From Microvelia longipes (taxonomy: Eukaryota > Arthropoda > Insecta > Hemiptera > Veliidae): 64,000 nt of DNA. Position 1 is the stretch's first letter; each line of letters starts with the position of its first letter. The translations under genes and the position numbers were made by a program. Below, piece after piece: positions 26,216 to 37,950 of this stretch. Where the stretch lies: contig JACMZG010001913.1 of NCBI GenBank assembly GCA_018340805.1, forward strand, positions 18,588,082 through 18,652,081, read 5' to 3'. The notes under the pieces are model-generated. The model made no database searches and was not told the DNA's origin. It was given only the letters and a program-made list of their open reading frames with translations.

Positions 26216-26909
26216 CAATCATTCAGGGGAAATCTTAGATTTCATAGGGAAAATTTCCCAGAGATTCAGAGAAAATATCAGTTTCAAACTCAATACTTTC
26301 CTATCGTTTTGTACTTCGGAATAAATACAAACAGATACCATCTTACCTTACTCTTACCCACTTTATTTAATCCTATTTGAAGTACGTTATAATCTCATAC
26401 GGTAAATTGCGTCCATTAAAATTCGGTATTTAATATAAAACCTTACAAAAGTGTAACCAACAAAGCATTTATTCCAGGGCCCTTTGATCCCATTCCACTT
26501 TATAGACTGAACAAGGGCTTTAACTACCATTTCCACTTAGCTTAATGCAATATATGTTTTTATTTTATGTAATATATAAAATTAAACTGCTGGCGAATAA
26601 AATATTAAATAACGTATCGCTCTAGGCTATGAAATCTGTCAAGTCATTACATTTTCCTTTTCCATTTTGATATGGTTTTCCTTCTTTAAAGAAGGTTTGT
26701 ATTTTCTTTTTATGCACGGACGAATTTGAATTAATTACGATAAAGGTTTTATTGTAATTTTTAATTTTTGTGAATATTAATAAATAATTTATTAATATTT
26801 TTTCAATGATTTTTAATTAAAATGTGGTGGAAAGAAAAACAATAGGTCTCTTAGGCGCTTTGCGGCTTCATTGATTACTAATTACAACATTAAGTACTAA
26901 TGCTGATCT
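26216..26909. other. AT-rich spacer
   Basis: No gene or repeat recognised. Confidence 0.4.
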
Positions 26910-27690
26910 TTTTTACTTTTCCTCATTTATACCGTAGGTATCTATATACCTACGGTATATAGATGAAAAGTATTGCGTTTTTAAGGCCTCCTGAGTGGTT
27001 TTAGCAAAGTTGTATGTCTGTATGTGTGTGTGTGTCTATGTTTGTGTGTTTGTTTGTAATCATCTTAGCACCTTGTTATTTATGCTAGAGAGTTGAAATT
27101 TTGTACAAAAATCAGTCTACCGCTGTGTTTTGTGCTATTCGAAAAACATTTTTTTTATGACGTCATTAACCCGCAATAATGACTCAGTGAAAGTTTCGAA
27201 AAATCATAAAACGCGGAAAACTGATGTGATCGGATTGAGATTTGGTACGCATTTGACTACGCATGAGACTAACAGTTATGCTAAGTTTCATCTCATTATC
27301 AGTATTAGTTCAATTTTTATCAAATGACTTGTGTACGTTTTTAAAAATTGGTTAATAGGGAAATGGTCCAAGTGGGTTGCAATTTGGTACAGTGTATATT
27401 ATTACATAATAAAAAAGTAAACTAACTTTCGTTTTAATACGACAAGTATATCTATTATTTTTATTGGATCATAAAAATTAAGGAGCATTGAGCGTGGTCA
27501 GTGCTGTATGGGTGACCGCTGAGAATGATACGGATGCATTTACTATTTGACGACGAGCGTAGCGAGTCTAAAGGCATAGTATAAATTTGGTGATCTGTAT
27601 TTCTAAGGACGAGCGAAGCGACTCTGAAGCAGGAAGGATGAGTGTAGCGAATATGATGTAATGAGGATAAGTTCCGAGGTACCCCATACC
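26910..27690 (+). repeat. R1 interspersed repeat, near full-length copy
   Basis: Starts 'TTTACTTTTCCTCATTTATA' with CCGTAGGTA, then CCTGAGTGGTTTTAGCAAAG, a TG tract, ATGACGTCATTAACCCGC, GTGATCGGATTGAGATTTGG, GTCAGTGCTGTATGGG, ATGATACGGATGCATTTACT, GACGAGCGTAGCGAGTC and GACGAGCGAAGCGACTC modules. It ends in 'GAGGTACCCCATACCCGATT'. It best defines both R1 ends: the terminal GGTACC-rich segment also ends the copies at 8140 and 35,530. Confidence 0.82.
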
Positions 27691-28429
27691 CGATTTTTTA
27701 AGCCATTTTGCTTGCCTTTTATTTTAGTCTATTTATTGTAGATTTCAGCTTGTACTAATACGTTTCAATTTTTCGTGAATTTTTCCTTGTTAAGGAAAAA
27801 GTGGAAACCGTGAATAGTTAGACAAGATTGCCGTGAATGAGGAACTAATAGTCCATGAGCCCGTTGCAAACTTCTTCTCCTTCAAGCCTCAAAGGTTTAG
27901 CACGCTGGATTGATTTCTTTTTGCTCTCTGATAAAGAATTAGGTTGTCTGCCATACCAAAATAGGAAATTTTTGGATCAGAGACTGAAATTCCCCGATTT
28001 GAAATGGCAGACAACGTGATCCTTTATCAGAGAGCCGAAATAAATCAATCTAACGGGTTATGCCATAAAAGAATTTTAACCGCAATTTTTAGGAAAATTA
28101 CCTTTTAGTGTAACTAAAAAAGAGCAAATGACAAATATTATTATAGTTATATTATTATTATTATATTATATATTATCGTATAATATTCATTCGATTCATA
28201 CAAATATGCCTAGGTAAAGTTAAGGCATATTATATTGATTGTTTGCAGACAGATGGAAGTGCAAATAGCGTTGATTTAGTGTAAATGATTGTGGTTAGTG
28301 TGGTTAGATGTGTAAACTAATCAAAGCTAATCAACGTCGTTTATTTAGCTACATAAACCTCATCCTTTATTCTATATTTATTCCCTTTATTCAGTATCTG
28401 TTAAAATGTTACGTACTTTGGTCGTAGTC
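27691..28429. other. Spacer with a long imperfect inverted repeat
   Basis: TTGCTCTCTGATAAAGAATT with GTCTGCCAT near 27,930 pairs with ATGGCAGACAACGTGATCCT and TTATCAGAGAGCC near 28,000-28,035. GGTTTAGCACGCTGGATTGATTT pairs with AATCAATCTAACGGGTTA outside it. This makes a palindromic element of about 170 bp at 27,885-28,060, probably a small MITE. The rest is unremarkable. Confidence 0.6.
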
Positions 28430-29095
28430 CTCATAAAATGGTATGGGGCGTTGTACCGGGACTTTTTCGTCATCGATTAAGTATGGGTACTTTACTTGAA
28501 TTTTTCCTCACTCATAGGGTATGGGTACTTTTCATCTTGGAACTTCCTCACCTCATAGGGTATGGGGTAAGTTTTTTTTTCTTTTATTTTGGACCTTTCC
28601 TCACCCTCAATAGGTATTGGGTAAACTTTATTGAACTTTTTCCTCCCTCATATGGGATGGGTCACTTTTTATTTGGAACTTTTCCTTAGCTCATTGGGTA
28701 TGGGGTACTTTTATTTGGAACTTTTCTTCACCTAATAGGGTAAATGGGGTACTTTTATTATGGAACTTTTCCTCACTCATAGGTAGGGTACTTTTAATTT
28801 GGAACTTTTCCTTAGCTTATTGGTATGGGGTAATGGTTGGTTATTTATATTTGGAACTTTTTTCTTCACCTAAATAGGTATGGGGTACTTTTATTTGGAA
28901 CTTTTCCTTAGCTTATTGGGTATAGGGTACTTTTATTTGGAATTTTTCCTCACCCTCATAGGGTATGGGTACTTTTATTTGGAACTTTTCCTTAGCTTAT
29001 TGGGTATGGGGTACTTTTATTTGGAACTTTTCCTTACCTTTATTGGGTATGGGTACTTCTACTCGAAACTTTTCTTCCTTATTGTTCGTCCTTCC
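28430..29095. repeat. Minisatellite, about 42-46-bp unit, about 14 copies
   Basis: The unit 'GGGTATGGGGTACTTTTATT' TGGAACTTTTCCTTAGCTTATT repeats with many one- or two-base indels. Phe/Leu/Gly/Tyr-rich frames through it are artefacts. Confidence 0.92.
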
Positions 29096-29142
29096 ATATA
29101 ACAGGGAATACGATTTGATTTACAAGTTAATCAATCCTTAGT

Positions 29143-29361
29143 CTAGTTTTGCTCATCCTGAGTAAAAATGTTTTTGGTATATATTTTTGTATTCTTTATG
29201 AGACGTCGGATAACTTTCATATATTGACCCACCCAAATATTGAGTAAATCCATAAAGCCCTGGAAATGAATTGGATCCACATTCGACTTTGAACAACTTA
29301 TTGCATTGAGTAGACCAACAAATGTGCCATAAGTCATCACAACCAAAATAGTGCCAAACAC
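29143..29361 (-). CDS. Possible isolated exon or gene remnant, unidentified
   Basis: A 72-codon minus-strand frame in otherwise non-repetitive DNA has a hydrophobic start (FGTILVVMTYGTFVGLLNAI) followed by a more polar, basic stretch (QYMKVIRRLIKNTKIY). On the minus strand a possible 3' splice site (TTATTGAG) precedes it in frame. A second frame on the same strand is also open over about 75 codons, which weakens the case. The composition would suit a membrane-protein fragment. I do not recognise the family and it may be chance. Confidence 0.2.
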   Translation of the reverse strand: MFGTILVVMTYGTFVGLLNAISCSKSNVDPIHFQGFMDLLNIWVGQYMKVIRRLIKNTKIYTKNIFTQDEQN

Positions 29362-29399
29362 AGCTCAATAAAGTATCCAATTCTAAATTTATAGTTATT

Positions 29400-30830
29400 T
29401 TTTAAATAATTGTCAAAATTAAAATATGTTCCAATTGTGTTGAAATTTGTTACAAAGGATCCTTTAGGTATAAATATAATTACTAACTAATTTATTTCAA
29501 AACAGCTAGTATATCTACGGGTTTTGTTGGTTTGCTAATGTTTGGTCCCTACTAGGAAAAAGCGGATGTTTTACGTAGCGAAGAAAGAGTCTTTGCAAGA
29601 CTCTCTTTTATATCAATTATAAGAGTATTTATCTTATATATTCTTGAGGCGTGCAAAGTCAAGTTTAAAGTAGTGAGATTCTTCCTTATTGCGTAGCTAA
29701 TCCCAATATAGAAGACCGAGGATTCCGAGATAATAATTGAGTGTCCGAAACGTGTTCACTCGATCAAAAATCTCTCTATATTTTCTCCATTACAAATTTG
29801 TAACAATTATTTTCGTTCTCATAAAAGAGAGAAAGAAACTAAGTTAAACCGTTTGTATGGGCGAATCCTTGTGGTATTTTACTGTTGAGAACATTAAACA
29901 CAGTAGTAGAAGGTAAGTGACGTCAGAGCCACCTAAATATCGACCTTTTGGAAGACTAGACCCTGTCTTCAATTAAGCAAACCATTTTATATCTATGTAT
30001 ACGAATATTCGGCCTATGCTTATGAAATACTTTAAAATAACTCCAAGACTTCATGGCTTTCTTGCTGCAGGACGACAGTATCGTTACTCTTATTAAGCTT
30101 ATCCGCAAAAATGTATGTATTACACAAAAATATATATAATTGGCAAAGTAAATGTATGATAGAATAAAAGATAATGGGCTCTAGTCTCTTATTAATTATT
30201 ATCATTACTAACTGTCATACTTGCACTAAATCATTGTAGATAAATAAACTCCTTACAGCTCTTAATATACTTTAGTGGTTCATTTTAAAAATTAAATAGA
30301 GTTCGCAATATAATTAGTAATAGAATTGTTAATTTAATTCTAATTGTTCATTATCTCATTTCCGCATTTATACCCTAGATAAATTGGAAAATTATAAAAA
30401 TTAAATTGTTAAATATGTTTTGTTTTTAATTAACCAAAATGCATAGAATTTTCACCTTTGAAATGTAATTAAATTTATAAATTAACAAAAATATTTGTTA
30501 ATAAATTATTATGAATGATTAAAGTTATAAAATAACAAATACTATCTATAAATTATAAGGAAAAACAAATAATGATGAAATATATAGCCGCGACAATCTA
30601 TAGCTTTATGCGGCTATTAAATAATTTATTATGTTCATAGTTTTCATTGCATATTCCATGTCAAATAGACTTATTATTATTATTATATTACTTATAAATG
30701 TTTTATGCTGATATTTATATTTCACTGTATGTATGCTTTTAAAATAATAAATAAATCTTAATCTTAATCTTATTGTGTTTTCAAAGATCCGAAACGGATG
30801 TGACCTAATTATACTTTTGTGTTATATAGA
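29400..30830. other. AT-rich spacer
   Basis: No gene or named repeat. A few TTATTATTA microsatellite runs near 30,675. Confidence 0.4.
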
Positions 30831-32205
30831 CATTAGTTCTAATTAGTGGTTAGAGGTGGTTGGAGGTTTCTTTCATAATTAGTGGTTAAGGTGTTAGAGT
30901 TATTAGAGTGTTAGAGGTTTTTTTATAATTAGTGGTTAGAGGTGGTTAGAGGTTTCATTATTAGGTTAAAGTGTTAGAGGTTTCATAATTAGTGGTAAGA
31001 GGTTATAATTAGTGGTTAGAGCCAATAATAGTGGTTAAAGGTGGTTAGAGGTTCATTAAGTGGTTAGAGGTGTTTAGAGGTTTCATAATTAGTGGTTAAG
31101 AGGTCATTATTAGTAGTTAGAGGTGGTTAGAGGTTTCATAATTAGTGGTTAGAGGTGGTTAGAGGTTTCATAGATTAGGTTGGTTAGAGGTGGTTAGAGG
31201 TTTCATAATTAGTGGTTAGAGGTGGTTAGAGGTTTCATAATTAGTGGTTAAAGGTGGTTAGAGGTTTCATAATGAGGTTAGAGGTGGTTAGAGGTTTCAT
31301 AATTAGTGGTTAGAGGTGGTTAGTGGTTTCATTATTAGTGGTCAGCGGTGGTTAGAGGTTTCATAATTAGTGGTAAGAGGTTTCATAATTAGTGGTAAGA
31401 GGTTTAAAGTGGTTAGAGTTAGGTTTCATAATTAGTGGTTAGAGGTGGGTTGGAGGTTTCATGAATAGTGGTTAGAGGTGGTTAGAGGTTATAATTAGTG
31501 GTAGAGGTTTCATAATTAGTGTTAGAGGTGTTAGAGGTTTCATAATAGTGGTTAGTATTAAAGGTTTCATAATTAGTGGTTAGAGGTGGTTAGAAGGTTT
31601 CATAATTAGTGGTTAGAGGTGGTTAGAGGTTTCATAATTAGTGGTTAGAGGTGGTTAGAGGTTTCATAATTAGTGGTTAGAGGTGGTTAGAGGTTTCATA
31701 ATTCGTGGTTAGAGGTGGTAGAGGTTTCATAATTAGTGGTTAGAGGTTTCATAATAAGGTGGGTTAGAGATGGTTAGAGGTTTCATTAGTGGTTAGAGGT
31801 GGTTAGAGGTTTTATAATTAGTGGTTAGAGGTGGTTAGAGGTTTCATTATTAGTGGTTAGAGGTGGTTTGAGGTTTCATAATTAGTGGTTAGAGGTTTCA
31901 ATAATTAGTGGTTAGAGATGGTTAGAGGTTTCATAATTAGTGGTTAGAGGTGGTTAGGTTTCAATAATTAGTGTTGGTTAGAGGTTTCATTAATAGTGTT
32001 AGGAGGTTTCCATAATTAGTGGTTAGAGGTGGTTAGAGGTTTCATAATTAGTGGTTAGAGGTTTGGGTTTAGAGGTTTCCATTATTAGTGGTTAGAGGTG
32101 GTTTGAGGTTTCATAATTAGTGGTTAGAGGTTTCTATAATTGGTTTATTAGAGGTTTCATAATTAGGGTTAGAGGGTTAGAGGTTTCATAATTAGAGGTT
32201 TTCAT
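30831..32205. repeat. 32-bp tandem array, about 40 units
   Basis: The unit 'TTAGTGGTTAGAGGTGGTTA' GAGGTTTCATAA is repeated over about 1.4 kb. Units differ mainly by dropped or added single bases rather than substitutions, most strongly at both ends, which looks like uncorrected long-read error. One strand is G-rich (GGTTAGAGGTGGTTAGAGG) but without GGG runs. Confidence 0.95.
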
Positions 32206-32579
32206 AGTTAAGCATTTTACCCCTGTTTTTGATTGTAGAAAATGTCTCTGAGCTCTGTCCGACAACCTGTAACATTGTTTGTTTACTCCTAATAACACTC
32301 TGGATTATTTTCTAAGACTTTACTAAGAATCAAGTGCATATTTCATGGAAAATTGTAATAAAATAATGCTATTAATTTTTAAAATTTTTATAACATTTTC
32401 AACAACACTAAATTTGTAGCTCTAAATATTAGTTTTCTAGTTGATACGACCGATCTATTAAAGGAGGGTACCAACACATACAAAAATTAACGAAATGCGT
32501 AATAGCAGCGAAACGCAAAACAACTAGGAATCGAAATAACAAAGGGGTACCTAAATTTTTTACGAATTGAGTCTAGAAT
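32206..32579. other. Spacer
   Basis: No feature seen. Confidence 0.4.
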
Positions 32580-32975
32580 CCCCTCCACTTTTTCTTTACC
32601 GGAATGTCACTGGCATTATCCGTTTCAAATGTTTTTAAGTCCTCCTTAGTGGTTATCACAAACTTGTCTGTGATAATGTGAGTGTGTCTGTTATCATCGT
32701 TGATCCCAGTGTATTTACGCCAGAGAATTGAAACTTAGTACAAAAATCAGTCTATAGGTGGAGTAGTGCTACCCCGAAATATTTTTTATGACGTCATTAA
32801 CCCCCAATAATGACTCAGTAACAGTTTTGAAAAATCATAATGCACAAAAAAAATATGCGATCGAATTAAGATTTGCCACGTATTTAATCATGTATTAGAC
32901 TAACATATGGCATATGTTTCATCTCATTAACAGAATTTGTTTTACTTTTTTTTAGATAACTTTTTATCAACTTTT
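32580..32975 (+). repeat. R1 interspersed repeat, partial copy
   Basis: Modules AATGTCACTGGCATTATCCG, TCCTTAGTGGTTATCACAAA, CTTGTCTGTGATAATG, TTATCATCGTTGATCCCAGT, 'TTTTATGACGTCATTAACCC' and TGCGATCGAATTAAGATTTG occur in R1 order. Confidence 0.75.
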
Positions 32976-34050
32976 TTTAAAAAATTTCAGAAAATCGGAA
33001 AATTAATTTGTAATGCCATATTTTTTAGTTTCTTAATTTATCAAATATTTTCTTGTAGCACTAATAAGAAAGATCAAATCGACAATTAGTAAACGCTGGA
33101 AAATAAACAATTTTAAATAAATTGATTGATTTTAATAATAAAAATTGATCACCCTTTCGTTTTCTCGCCATTGGTATTGCCAACCTAAACTTCTCTTTGA
33201 ATCGCGATTTATGCTTTTGTATGTAAGTAATTGGTAAAGAAAACGCATTTAAATATGGGCTTAAGTCTGTAATGTCATAAAATAATTTTTTAAGTATTTA
33301 CTTGGCTTCATTAAATTTATAAAATATTCTCTTGTAACTCTAATACAAAGATCAAATCTATAATTAGTAAACACACGGAAATAAACCATTTTCTTGTTTT
33401 TTCATTTTCAAGTTTTTTTTAAAAAACTATGTTATAAGACGTCGAGTATGTCTAGTAAAGACACTATCCAGTATTTTAAGTATCTTCTCAAGAGATAAAA
33501 AAAGAACCACTCTGGGGAAAGTTCTCAAATTTTTTTTCCTCCGACAAAAACTTGAAGAGTCATTAGCAAAAGAGAGAATTCTAAAATACACTGTTTCTCA
33601 TTCCGATTTTTTTTATTCCAACTGAAGCACAAAAAAATGTTTGCTTCTTTTTTAAGACGAAAAATAAAGAATAGTCAAATATTATTCTTTTACAAATAGA
33701 ATAAGACAAAAGGAATAAGGGGTAAAATCTTTAAAATGTTTCGCCCTCCGTCAGAATTACAAATTTTGTTACATTAAGAATACACTGGTTTTTATTTCCA
33801 GTGAAAAGCATTACGAAATTTTTATTTTATTTGTAAATCCATTTTCTTCCTTTTTTCAAGCGTTTTATGTTTAGTTTTGAATGTAACGTTTATTGTTTAA
33901 AATCAGAGTAACTTTATTTATAGATTTTTATAAAATTTTCTTGGTTTATTAGCTAGCTATATTTTATTTGTTAAATATATTATTATTGTGATGGCTAAGA
34001 AATGAAATTTTAACAGTTAGCTGTGTTCTCAGCTATATGCATTATTGGTT
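32976..34050. other. AT-rich spacer
   Basis: A direct duplication is visible: TTTATCAAATATTTTCTTGT...AAGATCAAATCGACAATTAG (about 33,036-33,090) recurs diverged at about 33,310-33,365. No gene. Confidence 0.45.
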
Positions 34051-34054
34051 CCCA

Positions 34055-34811
34055 TCATTACTTACTTCAGTGGCATCCCATTCTTACTTCAGAGTGTTCC
34101 CATATCATTAAACTTCAGCATTTTACCATCCTTTTTACTTCACGTTCCCTCCCATACTTATTCAGCAGTGTTCCCATCCATTAATTACTTCAGCAGTGTT
34201 CCCATCCATTAATCACTTTCAGCAGTGTTCCCCATCCATCATTTAATTCACTTCAGCATGTTCCATCCCATTATTACTTCAGCAGTGTTCCCCTCATTAA
34301 TCACTTCAGCAATGTTCCATCCCATTACTTACTTCAGCAGGTTCCCATCCATTAATCACTTCAGCAGTGTTCCCACCATCTCATTACATTACTTACTTAC
34401 AGTTGTTCCCCATTCATTAATCACTTCAGCAGTGTTCCCCATCCCATTACCTTCAGCGAGGTATTTCCCCTCATTAATCACTTCCCTTCAGCAATGTTTC
34501 CCCATCCCATTACTTACTTCAGCAGTGTTCCCTATCCCATTAATTATTTCAGCAGAGTTCCCCATTCCATTAATCACTTCAGCAGTGTTCCCCATCCAAT
34601 TACTTACTTCAGCAGTGTTCAACATCTTCCATTAATCATTCGCAGTGTTTTCCATCCATTACTTCTTCAGCAGTGTTCCCATCCATTACTTACTTCAGCA
34701 GTGTTCACCATCCCATTAATCACTTCAGCAGTGTTTCCCATCCCATTACTTACTTCTGAAGTGTTCCCCATCCAATTACTTACTTCAGCAGTATTCCCCA
34801 TCCCATTACTT
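34055..34811. repeat. Tandem array of about 29-bp units, first block
   Basis: Alternating units 'CCCATCCCATTACTTACTTC' AGCAGTGTT and CCATTAATCACTTCAGCAGTGTTCC, about 25 copies with many small indels. It ends in the flank 'AAGTAGGCAATGGAAATGTA'. Confidence 0.92.
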
Positions 34812-34832
34812 AAGTAGGCAATGGAAATGTAT

Positions 34833-34902
34833 TAGTGTGATATCTACAAATCTGTCTAAATAATTTAGTGCAAGCTTAAAAAGTGCTGAATATCACAAAA
34901 GT
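34833..34902. mobile_element. Mini-MITE (about 67 bp), copy inside the tandem array
   Basis: GTGTGATATCTACAAATCTG, TCTAAATAATTTAGTGCAAG, CTTAAAAAGTGCTGAATATC, ACAAAA. It is nearly identical to 41,867-41,935 in unrelated flanking DNA, and both ends carry inverted TGTGATAT-type sequence. It splits the array. Confidence 0.75.
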
Positions 34903-34909
34903 GTGTTCA

Positions 34910-35110
34910 ACATCCATTAATCACTTCAGCAGTGTTTCCCATCCCATTACTACTTCAGCATGTTTCCCATCCCATTACTTACTTCAGCAGTGTTCCCATC
35001 CCATTACTTACTTCAGCAGTGTTCACCATCCCATTAATCACTTCAGCAGTGTTTCCCATCCCATTACTTACTTCAGCAGTATTCCCCATCCCATTACTTA
35101 AGTAGCAATG
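34910..35110. repeat. Tandem array of about 29-bp units, second block
   Basis: The same units as the first block, about seven copies, again followed by the flank AAGTAGCAATGGAAATGTAT. Array plus flank therefore occurs twice, on either side of the mini-MITE. Confidence 0.9.
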
Positions 35111-35524
35111 GAAATGTATTATTTTTCCCCTATTAAAGACACTTCTGAATCCTAGCGGGAGATTGCACAAGGTAGAAATCAATGAAAGCTAAGTTAGCTT
35201 CTCATAGTCAACAGAATGAGTTGTCCAACTACTGCTCTTTTACATCATTTGTTTTGCATATAAATATTTTGAATCAGAGGGATAAGGCGTTTAAATATTA
35301 ACACACGCGTTTTAGGAGATAGAGAAATCGAAGCAAACTTATCTTTTTAGTAGATTGTAAAAATGATTATGTTACTATATTTTCGCGATTCTTATACTTT
35401 AAAAATTGTTATGTTCTCATTACGTTGTTATATTTATATACAGTATCTTTAACTACCTCTGTAATTTTTATTTCCCTCTTCAGGAAGGGTAAGTTGCAGT
35501 AAATTTATTTATATGCATACAAGA

Positions 35525-36010
35525 CAAAAATCGGGTACCTCAGAATTTTCCCTTACAACATTGAACTCGCTTCGCTCGTCCTCAGAATGGTATGATTATC
35601 TAATGCTTGAGGAATAATACTTCGATCTCATTACACTCAACCTTAGAAAAAAATGTTTATCTTAAGTATAGGATGTTATGAAATCGGACTTATTTTCCTA
35701 TTCCTCAGAATGTAATGAAAGTCTAAGGTGGTATAACGTCGACTCGCTGCGCTCGACCTCAGAACAAAGTGGTTATCTAAAGTGAAAAAGATTGATATTT
35801 ACTTTATTTATGTAAGGTTGGACGGTGTGATACTTTTGTCTGTTTAACCGACACCTTGACCCCTGACTTGAGGTAAACTTACCGTATAAATGTTGTTTTT
35901 TACTTTTCCTTGCCAACTACCGTAGGTATAAAATAAAGTAATCGTGTTCACACTAAAAATCCAAAACCGAAGTGCCATCAATATTATTCGTTTCAGGCAT
36001 TTATATGGCG
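35525..36010 (-). repeat. R1-related fragments
   Basis: Reverse R1 terminal part (AAAATCGGGTACCTCAGAAT, ACTCGCTTCGCTCGTCCTCA) and further 'TCGCTGCGCTCGACCTCAGA' modules to about 35,765. From about 35,900 a forward R1 start follows (TACTTTTCCTTGCCAACTAC, CGTAGGTATAAAATAAAG). Composite like 10,125-10,480. Confidence 0.65.
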
Positions 36011-36504
36011 TTCTGCCTGAGTCTTTCTGTATTACGCGAAGTCATACCACTAGCGTATGACTTAAGCTTTGAATAGTTATCACCAATCATAGAACCTACG
36101 TAAAGATGGTGTTACTAAACAATAACATTAGGGAACAATGGAAACGATTACAGCGCTGGGTGGCCACTATGGAAAAATTAGCAACTAACGAGTTAAATTT
36201 ACCCGATAATCCCGCCTTTTTTTAACCTGAACGCGGTTCAAACCGTTAAGAACAGGGAGTATTGCAGGACTGACGCATATTGCGGGGTTAGTGGGGCAAC
36301 TTTTACTAACAAAATTTATTTCCTGTTTATTATATCTTTGTTGTTATTGGTCGCATTTAGGTAATTATGATTTGACACTATCCTTAGATAGATTTACTAA
36401 TTAAACAAGGCAATTATTTAACAAAACATATATTGAATTTAATGGTATACACTATTTCTTATCTAAAAAATGAACAGATCACTCCACATTAACACTAAAA
36501 CACG
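36011..36504. other. Spacer
   Basis: No gene recognised. Confidence 0.4.
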
Positions 36505-36670
36505 GTTATAATCACTTGACAGCGTGGGAAAATAATGCGAAACCCAATGAGGTTAGTCCTGAATGTTAAACCACGCCCACAATTTCATTTTGGACCAACC
36601 TCGTTGATACCTCAACACTATTTCCCCACGCTGCCAACTGATTATAACAGTGTGATACATTAACACTAAT
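36505..36670. mobile_element. MITE-C, complete copy
   Basis: Inverted arms: left 'GGTTATAATCACTTGACAGC' GTGGGAAAATA with CCAATGAGGTTAG; right CCTCAACACTATTTCCCCAC with GCTGCCAACTGATTATAACA, GTGTGATACATTA. Core TTAAACCACGCCCACAATTT. About 170 bp, no coding capacity. Confidence 0.85.
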
Positions 36671-36954
36671 AATTGATTATTTCATTTACAACAGTAAATT
36701 TATTGTAACTTCTACAAAAAGTTTAATATCATTTTAACAATCAAGTTGTAAAAAAATTTCACGCTTAAGTAACTAATTAACTACAATTTTTATTTCATTT
36801 AAATTTATTGATTAAAATTTATAAGTAAAAAAAATTATTAAAAAAAAATTATAAGTACAAAAAATGAGATCCTGACTGTTTTCATCATTATTACCTCCTA
36901 AACTAATAGTACTGGTGCTTTGATATAATTTTTCTAGTCTCAGTTGATTACTTT
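36671..36954. other. AT-rich spacer
   Basis: Poly-A/T-rich sequence only. Confidence 0.4.
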
Positions 36955-37505
36955 TTTATTCTTTGGTCATGTTTTTATCTACTTTATTAGTAAAGTACAT
37001 TTTTGACCTCTTGATTGTGTTTTTATCTACTTTTTAGTAAAGTACATTTTTGACCTTTGATCTTGTTTTTTATCTACTATATTAGTAAAGTACATTTTTG
37101 ACCTGCTTTGATTATTTTTTATCTACTTTATCATAAAGTACATTTTTTGACCTGCTTTGATTATGTTTTTTATCTACTTTATCAGTAAAGTACATTTTTG
37201 ACCTGCTTTGATTATGTTTTTTATCTACTTTATTAGGAAAGTACATTTTTGACCTGCTTTGATTATGTTTTTTATCTACTACATTAGTAAAGTACATTTT
37301 TGACCTGCTTTGATTATGTTTTTTATCTACTATATTAGTAAATACATTTGTGACTGCTTTATTATGTTTTTTTATCTACTTTATCAGTACAATGTACAAT
37401 TTTTTATCTACTATTTATTTACGTTATTTAGTAAGTTTTTTTTCGCCTGCTTTGATTGTTTTTTAATCTATATTGATTTATTTTTATCTGCTTTGATCGA
37501 GTGTT
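36955..37505. repeat. Minisatellite, about 50-bp unit, about 10 copies
   Basis: The unit 'GATTATGTTTTTTATCTACT' TTATTAGTAAAGTACATTTTTGACCTGCTTT repeats with indels and degrades rightward. Confidence 0.92.
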
Positions 37506-37883
37506 AAATGAAAATTAATTGCATCAGGTTTTATAATAATTCTAATAATAATAATATTTCTACCAAGGTAATAGATTTGGCACTTACAGTTAACAAACAC
37601 TACTCACTACAATACTTCCAATGCAAAACAGACACCATTTGATTAAATGGTTGTAGTTTAGAATTAAGTAATTTGACGAGCAAGACAAGAACCAATAGAG
37701 AGGTCCTACACATTTTAAACCATGAAGTTCTTTTATTTATCTTACATATCAAAGTACCTAAACAAAGAAAATATTCAAACTAAGGTTAAATTTAATATAT
37801 TAAAAAGTAGAAAATTATAAAAAAAACAATTTAAAGTGAAGTACACAACATTTTTGGAGGGGTTATGTTTTATTTTAAGGAGT

Positions 37884-37888
<5 letters not shown>

Positions 37889-37934
<46 letters not shown>

Positions 37935-37950
37935 TATATATATATAATTA
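37889..37950. repeat. (TA)n microsatellite
   Basis: About 60 bp of TA. Confidence 0.93.

Noticed and set aside
30831..35110. CRISPR array
   Set aside because: The repeats are contiguous minisatellite units without unique spacers, in a eukaryotic setting with no cas genes.
36955..37507. Small proteins with repeated 'KMYFTDKVDKKHNQSRS'
   Set aside because: Product of the 50-bp minisatellite. The units shift frame.
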